From assembly GCF_029784155.1 (NCBI RefSeq), contig NC_073691.1, positions 26,448,146 through 26,512,145 of the forward strand: a DNA stretch of 64,000 bases, written 5' to 3'. The stretch is from Uranotaenia lowii (Eukaryota; Arthropoda; Insecta; Diptera; Culicidae). Positions 23,923 to 35,940 of the stretch are shown here, one piece after another; within the stretch, counting starts at the first letter, position 1, and each line of letters starts with the position of its first letter. The position numbers and the translations under genes are program-made. The notes below the pieces were generated by a model. The model searched no databases, had not been told where the DNA came from, and saw only the letters and a list, made by a program, of their open reading frames with translations.

Positions 23923-25095
23923 ATTGACAAAATTGACAAAATTGACAAAATTGACAAAATTGACAAAATTGACAAAATTGACAAAATTGACAAAATTGAC
24001 AAAAATGACAAAATTCACAAAATTGACTAAATTGACTAAATTGACAAAATTGACAAAATTGACAAAAATGACAAAATTCAGAAAATTCACAAAATTGACA
24101 AAATTGACAAAATTGACAAAATTGACAAAATTGACAAAATTGACAAAATTGACAAAATTGACAAAATTCACAAAATTCACAAAATTCACAAAATTCACAA
24201 AATTCACAAAATTCACAAAATTGACAAAATTGACAAAATTGACAAAATTGACAAAATTGACAAAATTGACAAAAATTGACTAAAAAATTGATTAAAAATT
24301 GACTTAAAAATTGACAAAATTGACAAAATTGACAAAATTGACAAAATTGACAAAATTGACAAAATTGACAAAATTGACAAAATTGACAAAATTGACAAAA
24401 TTGACAAAAATGACAAAATTCACAAAAATGACAAAATTGACAAAATTGACAAAATTGACAAAATTGACAAAATTGACAAAATTGACAAAATTGACAAAAA
24501 TGACAAAATTCAGAAAATTCACAAAATTGACAAAATTGACAAAATTGACAAAATTGACAAAATTGACAAAATTGACAAAATTGACAAAATTCACAAAATT
24601 GACAAAATTCACAAAATTCACAAAATTGACAAAATTGACAAAATTGACAAAATTGACAAAATTGACAAAATTGACAAAATTGACAAAATTGACAAAATTG
24701 ACAAAAATGACAAAATTGACAAAATTGACAAAATTGACAAAATTGACAAAATTGACAAAATTGACAAAATTGACAAAATTGACAAAATTGACAAAATTGA
24801 CAAAATTGACAAAATTGACAAAATTGACAAAATTGACAAAATTGACAAAATTGACAAAATTGACAAAATTGACAAAATTGACAAAATTGACAAAATTGAC
24901 AAAATTGACAAAATTGACAAAATTGACAAAATTGACAAAATTGACAAAATTGACAAAATTGACAAAATTGACAAAATTTACAAAATTGACAAAATTGATA
25001 GAATTGACAAAATTGTGAAAATTTGCAAAATTGACAAAATTGACAAAATTGACAAAATTTACAAAATTTACAAAATTTACAAAATTGATAATATT
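23923..25095. repeat. minisatellite block B, (GACAAAATT)n
   Basis: At about 23922 the 9-bp unit changes by one base from GACAAAAAT to GACAAAATT and stays so for about 1.17 kb. Variant units with CAC or CAG in place of GAC occur in clusters. A variant string with ATGACAAAATTCAGAAAATT appears twice, 432 bp (48 units) apart (CAG at 24079 and 24511), indicating a higher-order duplication. The phase is disturbed near 24270-24310 (ATTGACTAAAAAATTGATT). The right edge decays with ACAAAATTTACAAAATTTAC. Confidence 0.95.
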
Positions 25096-26955
25096 GATTC
25101 TTAAGCAAATTTTGCACTCTGCTTTAAAGCATGTTTAACCAATTTTTGACGGTCCCCATGAGAAAAAGAAAACTTACTGAAACAGTATCCAATGGCCATC
25201 AAACCGTTATCTAGCGCTTATTGAAACAACTTTATCCCAGCTAACTTCAGTTGTAAAAAAAAAGTCATAAAAATAAAACCAAAAGTGTAGGTATCATTTG
25301 TTCCCAGAAAACATCGCCTTTTCGTGTCGTTCCAGTTAAGAGTGTGAGGTCTTCCTCGTTTTTCCTTCGAAGAAAAGGCTCCCGCAAATGAGTTGGCTTG
25401 CAAAATATTTCTGGCTGAAGTTGCAGACTGGCTGCTGACTTTTAAAACGTCTAAAAATATGAACAGCTCGATAGTACGAGAAAAAAAACTGTATTTAAAT
25501 GGAGTAGGAGAAATGTAGTAAAAAATCCCAATCTTAAAACAACGAAAACTCTGTGGAAAGCCAAGAGAAGCGCCGCATCAGTTGAAGAGTTTTGGTTGTT
25601 CGCAAGTTGCTTGTTTGAAACAATTTTTTCTCTTCTCTTGCCTTTTCTCTTTCATTGGTTTTGTTGGCTTGTTTCGATAGGTTTATTTCTTGTATCATTT
25701 TTTCTTTACTCAAGCATCAACAACTTCTCCCGTTTTTTTCCCTCTTCCATTACACTACTTTGGCTAACTTCCATTTACGTAGTTTCAAACAATTTTCAAG
25801 TTCTTCTTCAGGTGCTCAGTTTTGGTGGATCTTCATCGGTTGGAGTGCTTTTTATTTTGTTTGTTTTTTCTCCCAGTTTTTCAACCGACTCATTCCGAGA
25901 GGCCCACGGAAAACCAGTTTCAAGTACACATGCTCCAACAATCCATTTTCCATTTAAATGGAACTTTTTTTTGGCATGTGTTATACACTTGAAAAATAAC
26001 CTTTCTTCGAGGTTTTGTAAAAGAATTTGTGCAAAGATCCATTTAAAAGAAACAACAGAACTAACAGTTAAAGCAGAAAAAATATATCAAAAATTTTCGG
26101 AACAGTGTTTGAATGGGGAAAAAAAGGAAGGGGTAACGTTCAAGTTTAAATTGTGAACTAATTACATCCAGAGTCTAATTATCGATCGATTCAGCCGGAA
26201 ACGATCGATTTTGGTTTGGCTGCTGCCGAAACGTCGTTTTTGGGCCCGGTTGGTTTAAAAGGAATCGATTCAGTTCTAAGGAACGCCAGCAGTTAAAAAA
26301 GTACAGTCAAGTAAAAATCTTTTCTGCTGTAAGCGTTTGAAAAGAATTATGAATATTGAAAAGAATTTGTTGAAAAAAATTCCAGATCCAAAATAATAGG
26401 TTATCAACTTTGTTGGACCTATGGCAGTGCTATGGAAGTAAAATGGTAACATTTGAAGGCAGTTTTCTTTGTAGATTTAATAGCTAGTTGTGTCAAACTT
26501 TATATAACACTGAAAATAAGCAGCTTTCACAGTTTGCCAGCCACCTGAAGTACTAAGCATAAGGTTTTTCAATACTTTCTCCTAGTTTATACCCAAAAAA
26601 TGCTGCCAGGGTTCTCGCTAATAAGTTCGTTTAGCGAAATTTTACAAAAAAATTTCTCACTAGTAGTCCATATATTTTGCGTACGATTTGACTACCGTAT
26701 TTTGTTTTTTTAACTGGTGCTTTTACAGCTTTTCAATCTTGTAGAAATGAAATCCGGCCTGTTTATTAGCCAGCTAGATGAAATGATGAAATTTTCGGAT
26801 TGTGCTTGATAAAACCTTTCAAATTATTTTACTTCATGGAATCAATAACCTTCACATTGATTCAAATGTTTGCTCACTGTTAGATCCTCAAGTTCTAAAC
26901 AAACGGTTCAGAATATCCTTCATCTAAATTCTAAATACATCACATTTAAACAGTC
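25096..26955. other. no gene recognised
   Basis: Non-coding by appearance. A 186-codon frame at 25596-26156 encodes a string rich in Phe, Leu and Ser that follows the T-rich composition, and another frame overlaps it. I do not support it as a gene. No element ends were seen. Confidence 0.4.
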
Positions 26956-27500
26956 AATCCAAGTTCTGCTTTTCCTGCCACTCTGTCTTTGTTTACCAGA
27001 GCCGGAACAATCCGAAAACATTCTTAGCAAAAGCCATTCCAATCTGTGCTTTTCCTGCCACTCTGGTTTTTTTTATCAGAGCCAGAACAATTTGAACACA
27101 TTCTTAGCAACAGCCTTTCCAATCTGTGCTTTCCAGTTGCTCTGTCTTTGTTTATCTGGGCCAGAACATAAACAAACAATCGTAGCAGCAGCCTTAAAAA
27201 TTTTAGCTCCCTGAGGCAATCCATCTTTTCACCGATGGCCAAATCAGAAACAAATATTCGTAGCAGCCTAAAAAATCTGCGCTTTCTAAGCCAATTCGTC
27301 TCTTTACCGGTGGCCGAATCATAAACAAACAATCGGAGCGCAGCCTTAAAAATCTGCGCTCGCTGAGCCAATCCTTTTTTTTACCGGTGGCCAAATCAGA
27401 AATAATTGAAAATTTGCGCTCTCTCAGCCAATCCGTCTTTTTACCGATGGAATCAGAAAAAACAATCGAAGCAGCAGCCTTTACAATCTGCGCTCGCTGT
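26956..27500. repeat. ~82-bp minisatellite, about six to seven units
   Basis: Each unit contains a variant of CCAATCTGTGCTTTTCCTGC or AATCTGCGCTCGCTGAGCCA, then a CTTTTTACCGGTGGCC or CTTTGTTTACCAGAGCC segment, then an ACAATC...AGCAGCAGCC segment. Units diverge from left to right, forming two subfamilies (26956-27170 and 27170-27500). Frames on both strands here are by-products of the repeat. Confidence 0.8.
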
Positions 27501-27588
27501 ACTTTTTCTACCCACTACGCCATTGTCGTGGTTATACGATTCTTACGAATCTCAGTTCGGAGATTCACTCAGACATGTCACTCATAAG

Positions 27589-27978
27589 CAAGGTTGCAAA
27601 AACCACAAAAAAAATCTGTTACTTCACAAAATTTTGAGCAAATTTTCATCATAGTATCTGTATCACAGAACACAGAATTTCGGAAAATTCAAAAATTTCT
27701 CAGAATTTTAGAAATTTGAATGGATTTTCGAAATTTTAATTTTTTTGGCTAATATAAATTTAGGTTTTTTACTTTGAATATGAAAAGTAAGATAAAATAG
27801 GTCATTTCAATTGATTTTGCCCAACTTAAATAAAAAAGTACACAATTTTTTATGGAATTCCATCGAAATTTAAGGAGATACCATCACAAAAAAAACCATT
27901 ACAGAATTTCAGGGTAAAATCACAGAAAGTCAGAATTTTTTTTCTCAAAAACACAGATTTGTTTTTTCGGAAACCTTG
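27589..27978. mobile_element. short hAT-like nonautonomous element, copy A
   Basis: The left end CAAGGTTGCAAAAACCAC and the complement of the right end CAAGGTTTCCGAAAAAAC form inverted termini. The 8-bp flanks CTCATAAG (27581-27588) and CTCACAAA (27979-27986) match at 6 of 8 positions, fitting a decayed hAT-type 8-bp target duplication. The ~390-bp interior has no coding sequence. A diverged relative lies at 41956-42324 with shared internal motifs (AATCTGT near the left end, ACACAGATT near the right). Confidence 0.7.
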
Positions 27979-27986
27979 CTCACAAA

Positions 27987-29373
27987 AACAGATCAGTAAC
28001 TACCGACGATTTGTGTTTTACCTAGTGTTGGCAAAATATAAAACATTGCTTTAGAAATTTATTTTATTTCTTTTTTCTTCAGTGCGGACACTATTATTTA
28101 ACTTAGTTTACTAAAAAAAATGATTTATTATCTGCATATCCTTCGTCTCATCTTTTCAAGATTGTCACCAAATTTTTTTACCACATTAGTAGGTAGCTGC
28201 ACTGAAAATTTCATCAATTTTCATTCATGCATTCAAAAGCTATTCAGAAAGCAAGGTGTAGCATTTTTTTCGGGTACATCCCTGAGTAAAATGAAAACAT
28301 TAAGCCCTTGTATGAAGTAATTATAGAACTGAAGAAAAAAAAACTTTTGAAGAGAGGAAATATAATATATTCTTTATTAATGATGAATTGGATTATTACA
28401 TCCAGATTTTTAAGTAAGTTGTCAATAAAATATTTTAAGTTGTTTGCGTCATTTTTTTTCCTAAGAATGTTTTAAATCAATTTAAAATTAAAAATCTACT
28501 AATTTTTCCTGTTTAAACAATGTTTAAAAAATGTTTAATTTTTTTGTGTTTCAAGTTCAAATAATGTTTAGGCAAGAAATTTAAAGTTACCATTTTGAAT
28601 AATAACCAATGCGAAGTGTGCAATTTAACGAAAAATATTTTTTCTTTGTTTTATGTTCACTTAAAAAAAAAACAAATTTTGATAAAAGAAGTTCTGAAAT
28701 CATCATTTTTTTTAATTGATCTTAAAGTCTTCTCAGGTATAAAAAACTAATCAAAAGTATCAACCATTTAGTATGTGATTTTATTCAATGTAATAGACTA
28801 AATTTGACGAATTTGACAAAAATTGAACTACATGAAGAACAACCAGTAATCGAAGAAAAAAATGGTAAAGGTTCGCAATCTTCAACAATTTTGGCGTCAC
28901 GTGAACTTGTCAGAAGCTGAAAATCACGCAGAAAATCGAGCTGTTGAGGAAGGGGAATTTTTCAGAAATAAAAAAAAAGATTTAAACTTAATTGAATCTT
29001 TGATATTTTAAAAACACTGAGTCAAATCGTTTTGCAGTGTTCAACAAAGTTGTTAATTTAGTTGAAATACTTTATAGTCTACTAGCATAACCCCTGGGTA
29101 CATTGCATTACAATCATTTGGGAAAAAAATTAATCAAATTTTATAAAAAGTTGTCTCTAGTTGATTTCTTATTTTTAAATTTTTTTTTTTGTGGATCGTT
29201 GAAACCTGATGACTTTTTAATTTACACGTTTCCTTTCCAGTTGGTGCGAATGTATATGAACTTCATTGGAACTTTATTACATCATAAATGTCGAATGGCA
29301 TAAAAAATATTCAAGTGTGTGTTCAGTTAACAGAGAAGAAAATTTTGGTAACTCTTCATTTATTGTTACTTAG
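27987..29373. other. no gene recognised; AT-rich
   Basis: Short frames here are isolated and compositional. No RNA gene, transposon terminus or tandem repeat was recognised. Confidence 0.45.
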
Positions 29374-29513
29374 GTTAGGGTGAAGGGCCAAACTTGAAGT
29401 AGTAGATTTTCACTATCTGATGCCATCTAGAAATCCGAGATAACTTCCTCCTCTTTAGTTTAAAATGATGTAAATGACTTAAAATTGCATGAAGTCCTAC
29501 AATGTTGGGTGAA
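29374..29513. repeat. third copy of the ~140-bp repeat unit
   Basis: GAAGTAGTAGATTTTCACTATCTGATGCCATC and the later ACAATGTTGGGTGAA follow the same order as the units at 19963-20420. It ends exactly where the tRNA-like SINE begins, so the SINE may have inserted at its end. Confidence 0.55.
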
Positions 29514-29697
29514 GACCGTGGCCTAGAGGATAGCATTCAAGTCTTCTAAGCCAGAGGTCATGAGATCGAATCTCGGTCACGGCATATATAGTACTCTTTC
29601 TGTGGGCTGATGGCTTTAGCATTTGTAATATGCTAGCCATCACGTCAAACCACTTGCGGTGATTTGAAGTATTTCAAAGATTTCAATAAAAAAAAAT
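29514..29697 (+). mobile_element. tRNA-Arg-like SINE
   Basis: The head (29514-29583) looks like a tRNA: box A TGGCCTAGAGGA at 29519-29530, box B GAGATCGAATCTC at 29562-29574, a seven-base anticodon loop CTTCTAA (anticodon TCT, as in tRNA-Arg), and a partial acceptor stem CCGTG/CACGG. A non-tRNA body of about 100 bp follows and ends in an A-rich tail AATAAAAAAAAA. The mismatched stems and the attached body argue for a SINE transcribed by RNA polymerase III rather than a working tRNA. No clear target duplication was found. Confidence 0.75.
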
Positions 29698-29786
29698 TTA
29701 TTTAACTTAAAAACAACACACACGACTACCCAAAAATGTGTAAAAATGGAAATTCCAATTAAAATATGTGCAATTTAGCTTGAGCG

Positions 29787-30946
29787 CAAGGCCGTGCGAA
29801 CGGGGGGGGGGTTTAGGGGTTTAACCCCCCCCCCCCCCCACGAAGATTTTTTCCAAGGAAAAATATCTGTTCAAGAAATGAATTTACCGTGGAAACTTGA
29901 AATGACTTGATCCCAAAAGGTGTTTGAAAATAAGTGTTAAAAAACATGTCAAAAAATTTGGCTCGCCTCCGGCGGTATTTAGGCCTATGTCACTCTAGCC
30001 CTAAGACATTTAATTATACGACACTTTTAATTTCAATCGGCAATTTTATAAGCCTTTATTACTGAAACTTAAATTCTGACACACAAAAACCATAGCTGGT
30101 CTTTAAAATTGAAATTTATTAAGAAGGGTATCTAAACAAGTTCATTCATTACTTTATTACCTACTTATCACTTTGATAATCAAAAATCGTTTAAATTTTT
30201 TAAATTTTATGCTGATATGAGATATTCAAGAAAATAATTTCAACTTCAATTATATTTAGTATTTTTTGTTCTTTTAAATGCTCAACCCCATATTCTAAAA
30301 GGTTCTGAAAAATCAGACAAGGCCACAAAATTCACATATGTCTGACGTGCAAAGATTTTCATTGATTCTGGGGCCCTTAAACTTTTGAAAATAGGTTAAA
30401 ATTATTTAAGAAAATTCTGCATTTTCTGGCAAAACAAAAAAAAAGTAACAAAAATATAAAATAAAATAAAATAAAGATATACATATATAAACTCTCTTCA
30501 AGATCGCAGTTAATATTTTACTGCTACGAAAAAACTAGAGATGTTATCTATTTGTTCAATTGATCCAATTCGGTAAAGTTAAAGCACTTTTGTAAAAAAA
30601 TTCAGTAAGTATTATTTTAATTGATTTTAAGATATTTTTATCCAATCGTTTATAGAGACTTCAATTAATCTGTTAAATGAAATAAAAGTTTTTTTAAACT
30701 TATGAAGAGATTAACCACCGTAATTTTTGTTTGTTACTTTGATTTATCGACCTAGCGGTGAAAAGTGATGTCCTTTTTAGTAGGGACATCTAAAGATTAT
30801 GAAATTTTTTTTTTTTTTTTTATATAGATGGATAGAAGGTTAGAAGAAATGAAAGATGGTGAAAATGAGCGGGTAGAATTTGTCTAGAAGCATTACCATC
30901 ACATCTTCACCATCTTTCATTTCTTCTAACCTTCTATCCATCTATA

Positions 30947-31018
<72 letters not shown>

Positions 31019-32678
31019 TAATCTTTAGATGTCCCTACTAAAAAGGACATCACTTTTCACCGCTAGGCCGATAAATCAAAGTAACAAACAAAAATTACGG
31101 TGGTTAATCTCTTCATAAAATTAAATAACTTTGGCCAAAAAGAAATAAAAAAACACGACATCATAGCATCGGTGGTTGGTCACTATCAGACTATCGACCG
31201 TACCGTTTCGCATGCAAACCCCGCATGTAACGAATGCGAAGATAACAAACTGAGAAGACTTAAACATCGATAGATGCGTTTCTGAGTTAAAGGGAGCTTA
31301 TCTGAGCGATCACATACCATCTTTTTGTTCGTCCGCACTACAAGTTCTCGCTTGTGGGGCGGACCACGCTAAGCCTACTAATGTGTGGTGGTAGATGCAA
31401 CTCTATCTGTATCTACCACTTCATAGTAGTAGGCTCGTGAGGAACAAAAATTTGATATGTGATGGTAATGCTTCTAGACAAATTCTACCCGCTCATTTTC
31501 ACCATCTTTCATTTCTTCTAACCTTCTATCCATCTATATAAAAAAAAAAAAAAAATTTCATAATCTTTAGATGTCCCTACTAAAAAGGACATCACTTTTC
31601 ACCGCTAGGCCGATAAATCAAAGTTTTTTTAAACTTTCTTCATTAATGTGAAAAATACTTATTTTCCAAACATAAAAAAAATTAAGAATTTAATTTTTTT
31701 ATCATTCATCAAAATACCATTTTTTTAATTGAATAAAGTGTAATAAATAAATTTAGAATAAGTTTTTACTTTAACGTAGATTTTTAAGTTCAACAGCTTG
31801 TACCTAAATATTTCATTTATCTTCATTATTTTAAATCGTCTTTTTAGAATCGATAATCATTTTTCAATTATTCTATGAATAGTTCGAAAAACGATTCAAA
31901 ACAGCAACTTCAAGGGTTAATTTTTATGTGTAATGCTGCTTTACGCTCTCAATATTTTACAAGTCACAACTTGGAATTCCTTATTTTTTATTTTTAAATT
32001 TACAATGTTATTATTGTGAACTTCAAACAAACATGAAGTTTATTTCGTTGACTGTAGGAATATGAATATGTTAAGATTCATGTCAGACATTTTATCACTG
32101 GCTTTTTTTGGACATAAAATTAAATATTTTCATTTTTATCCGATTAAATTTACTCAATAGCTTTGTATGTGTTTTGAATAATTTCTCTTACATTTAATTA
32201 GATTTTCTTTCCTTCTCAAAAGTTCACATTTAAAATCTTGATTTAATATTATTTTTATCATGGTTTATTTCTGACCAGATCTAAATTTTATTTTAGAATT
32301 CGGATTTCATTTGTGCATTGATTTTTTGTCGGAAGCTTTAAATTCTGGTTGAATTATAAATTTTAATTCGCATTCGATTTCTGGCGTTTCGAAAATATTT
32401 ACTCAAAACTTCTTTTTTAGAATAAGGATTATTGACTAAAAACTTATTTTCCGAGATTAAGGATTATCATTTTGAATAATTTTTAAATAACTTACCGGAA
32501 AAAAAACATTGATTTGAAACTTTGATTTTTACTTGTTTCAAATCATGGCTCATAAGTAAGAAAATGACTTCAGCAATCAATTTTCTTATTTATTGTGCAT
32601 TTTTGGAATTGTTATTACTTCTAGCAAAATTTGATTTCGAAAACCCCCCCCCATGGACGAGTCCTTCGCACGGGCCTG
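29787..32678. mobile_element. hAT-type nonautonomous transposon, copy 1
   Basis: The termini are inverted: left CAAGGCCGTGCGAACGG, complement of right CAGGCCCGTGCGAAGG. They are flanked by a perfect 8-bp duplication CTTGAGCG (29779-29786 and 32679-32686), the hallmark of hAT elements. A G run then a C run (29802-29836) can pair near the left end, and a C run lies inside the right end. The 2.89-kb interior has no transposase and includes the 918-bp foldback composite at 30702-31619, so the original element was about 2 kb. Internal stretches such as TTGGCTCGCCTCCGGCGG recur in the copy at 55412-58600. Confidence 0.85.
30702..31619. mobile_element. foldback composite flanked by a 17-bp duplication
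   Basis: A perfect 17-bp direct repeat AAAGTTTTTTTAAACTT at 30685-30701 and 31620-31636 frames this segment within the hAT element. Inside are three related arms. The left arm (30702-30904) is the inverted complement of 30905-31118, forming a near-perfect palindrome with a ~40-base loop. A third arm (31457-31624) repeats the 30905 arm in direct orientation about 589 bp later. Each arm has an A or T run of different length (about 17, about 56, about 16). The unique centre (31119-31456) contains two stem-loops: TCCGC-x2-TACAAG with CTTGTG...GCGGA (31331-31362), and AGCCTACTA...TGGTAGAT with ATCTACCAC...TAGTAGGCT (31372-31435). No coding sequence is present. Family unknown. Confidence 0.75.
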
Positions 32679-32686
32679 CTTGAGCG

Positions 32687-35214
32687 TAATCTATTTTGAC
32701 ATCTTGATCGAGAACTGTCACCTAGTATTATCACGCTTTTGACAAATTTCTTAAGTTATGTTTTATTGGAGTTCAGAACTCTTTCTATACAAACAACTTA
32801 AACACTTATAACTATCTGAAAAAAATGGTGGAATCAAGAATCTTAGCGTTTCCCATGACCATAATAAAACATTTATAAATCTAGCGGCATATAAAATGCC
32901 AGAATATAACCACAATAAAATTTGCTAATGCTAGTTGGCTTAATCTGAGTTACTGCATGCCTCGCCAGGAGAAAAAAATCCCTATACTGGTACGTGCATC
33001 AGCACATTTTGGTCCGTGTAAAAATGCTAATAAGTATGATTTCGACAGTTTTTCTTAAATAATGATCCTGAAATGAATAAAACCAAATAAATTTATTCAC
33101 AAAGAACATGTACATGCTAAATTTTTTGAATCTTTTCCACGAATTACCCGAATTTATTTTTTTCTCCTTAACTTATAAGGTGGCCCTCTTTTTTGGAGGG
33201 GGAGGAGGGCTTCAAACGTTGTAGAAACAATTCCCTGTCTCAAAAACTTCTCCACGCCAATTTTCACACCCGTCTTTTAAGTAGTTTCCGCGTCCAGTTT
33301 ATGTGTTAGAAACTCAAAGACTTTCTTCAATGATGCCAGGAAATGTTGTTATGTTATCTATTCGAATTTCTCAAAACTAAAGAAAAAAAATTATATTTAA
33401 GTAATTGGAAACTTCAGAAAAACTGGGAAAAGTAACGAGTCCTCAATAGAAAGTTGATTTAGATAATTGATAAAGAAAGGATGGAAATATTAGGCTGATG
33501 AATAAGTGTAGTTGTAAAATAACACGTCGATCACGTAACATGTCCAAACATAATTATATCGTACTTTTGACCATTTTGGACCGAAAAAATCTTAAAAAAT
33601 TATAACTGTGAATCAGCAAAAACACACTCTGCAAATTTGAGTTATAAAAAGTGTTTGTTGTCTTTTACTGAATATTATTTCAATTTTATTCGTCTAAATG
33701 TTACAATAATGTGGGATGAAGATGAAAGATCAAAATATCTTAAATTAGACTTGAGATAAAGAATGAAAGAGGCTCCAAGAATGTTCCTATTAACGATTCA
33801 AGAAGCTCAACATTTATTTTTCTCGGTTTGAAAAGTGTTAAAATTACATGGGCCTTTAAAAAAAACAGAATATAAAAACACTAGAATAGTGGTCTGCACA
33901 TTAACCGAGAATAGGGAATATATGATCGAATCACCCACTGCGAAGAGAAGGAAAAAAGAACGCTTCTAAAGTTTGTAGCTCGTGATAAAACCGGACAAGA
34001 ATGGAAGAAAGAAACAGAAAAAGAAGAAAAATACGGGTAAGCAACTCTAAATCGTGATCTCTCAACTCAATCCAACACGGCGAACAAAAGCAGAATGAAT
34101 AAAATTGATGGGCTCTTTTTCGGTGGTTTTCGGGATTGTCGGGTTCGATTTAAACCCTGCAGCTGAGCAAATCGATCCAGAACTGATCGATGGGGGATCA
34201 ATTTTGTGTTTCCAGAATAATAAGTTTAAATGACCACAGTGGTTCTGAGTTGAACATAATGCAGGACCAGCATGAGAAAACAGTTCAAGAGAAATGGTTT
34301 ACACATCATGTTGGGATGTTGATCCCGAAATCCCCTTATGAGATCGACGACTGTTGGCACCGGGAGCATAAAAACCGACCTTCTCTCCATATGTTGGAGA
34401 AAATTCGAATCAGGAAACAGCAAGAAACAAGCTAAGAGAGCAACAAACTGTGAACCGGTGAGATGAGGATTGCTCATTTTACACATCTTCTGGACTAGAA
34501 GGTAGAAACCACTCGAAAAACACCATTTGTGATGCCTGGCAGCAGGATCATCATCAACAGCATCAAACATTGGCCCGGTTTTTTTTTATGTTTTTCTTTT
34601 ATCCATTCTTACGGCTTTTAAGATCGTTTTCGGCAAACCTAAATGCTTTTCAGTTCAGTTGAACTGAGAATGGCTCTTTCTTCAGTGCGGAATCAGAGGA
34701 ATTGTAATAAAAACTCGAAAGGGGTAGCTGTTGAGAAGAAGACCGGAAGAGGCGTGAGGTTGCCCATCACGAGCTGAGCATTACCGGAATATCGGGTGTG
34801 AGTTACGTTGTTTTGTTTTTTTTTTCTTTTTCTACATTTCAGTTTAAAGTGTTGAAGAACAAATTCGAAGCCTAGAGGTTCAAAATAGGACCATGTGTTG
34901 GACTTACTATTCAAATGTTAATCTTTTGGAGGAGCTTGAAATTATTTATTGTTTTTCTTTCTCAAGAGCACGATTCACCTTTTCATCGAAAGGAAGTGAA
35001 GTTTCTGATTATTGCATTCGTGTTGAAATTTTATAAAAAGTATGCTGACCGTAGAAAATTTGTTCTACTATAAATCCCCTGATAATGTTAAAACTGATTT
35101 TATATAAAGGTTGATAAAAAAGGAAATTATTGTCCGTAGTGTATAAAGTAAGTGTATAAAAATATCCAGAAAACCTAAATTTAAAAGAAATTTTAAACCA
35201 CATTTCCAAAAGAG
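32687..35214. other. no gene recognised
   Basis: AT-rich up to about 33900, then more complex DNA from about 34000 to 34950. Frames at 34190-34435 and, antisense, 34570-34226 overlap each other and have no family signature. No element boundary was recognised. Confidence 0.4.
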
Positions 35215-35940
35215 TAGACCTTTGCAACAGAAAATATTAAAGATACTACTTCGACAATATTCTAAAAAACACACCAGATGGAAAATTATGGAAAAATGTC
35301 AAATTTAATACTCGGAAGATCACAAACTAAATCTGAAAAAAATCTAAGAGCTGGTAACTCTCTTCTAGAAAACCAACACGAAATATGTAAGACCTTAAAC
35401 AATTTTTTCACCAGAATCGGAGAATCCTTCGCAAACAACATTACCGTGGACTCAAGTTTTAACACCTACAGATATATCGCCAGGATTTCATACACTTTGA
35501 TTTTGTGGCCTGCGTCAGTGAATGAGGTCACTTAAGTCATCGAATAGTTAAATAATAATAAAAAAAAGGAGTGGCCCTGACAATATTTCAAAACAGGGGC
35601 TTAAACTTCATAGTATACAATTGGCAAAAATTCTCCCGGAATGCTTCAACAAGGTTTTAGAGAGAGGAATTAACCCTGAATATCTAAAGACCGTTAGAGT
35701 TATTCCAATATTTAAGTCTGAAGATACTCTTCTGTAAATAACTACCGTCCCATATCAACTTTAGGTATTTTTAGTAAAGTTTTCGAAAAGCTTTTAATAA
35801 CCAGAATGAACAGCTTTCTAAACGAAAACAACGTTTTCTACCATTTTCAATATGGGTTTAAATCTGGATCAAGTACGCTCACTGCCATATGCAAATTGCT
35901 CGATTCCGTAATCGAAAAAATCATGGGTGAACTGTTTATA

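Noticed and set aside
22661..25095. CRISPR-like array
   Set aside because: There are no unique spacers; it is a uniform 9-bp minisatellite in a eukaryotic context.
22661..25117. Very long reading frames (up to 818 codons) on both strands
   Set aside because: They are translations of a 9-bp tandem repeat (FCQFCQFCH..., MTKMTK..., SILSIL...). A period divisible by three keeps every stop-free frame open, so they are no evidence for a gene.
25596..26156. 186-codon frame with hydrophobic stretches, possible membrane protein
   Set aside because: The Phe/Leu/Ser content follows the T-rich composition, another frame overlaps it, and no family motif or splice context is seen.
29514..29583. Functional tRNA-Arg gene
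   Set aside because: Stems have several mismatches, the acceptor stem is only partly paired, and a SINE body with an A-rich tail follows directly.
30905..31016. Poly(A) tail marking a processed pseudogene
   Set aside because: The A run is internal to a repeated arm that occurs three times, with T/A runs in the same place, so it is part of the repeat rather than a terminal tail.
34190..34570. Overlapping sense and antisense frames (81 and 114 codons)
   Set aside because: They are antisense to each other, without family signatures; one or both must be chance and neither has support.
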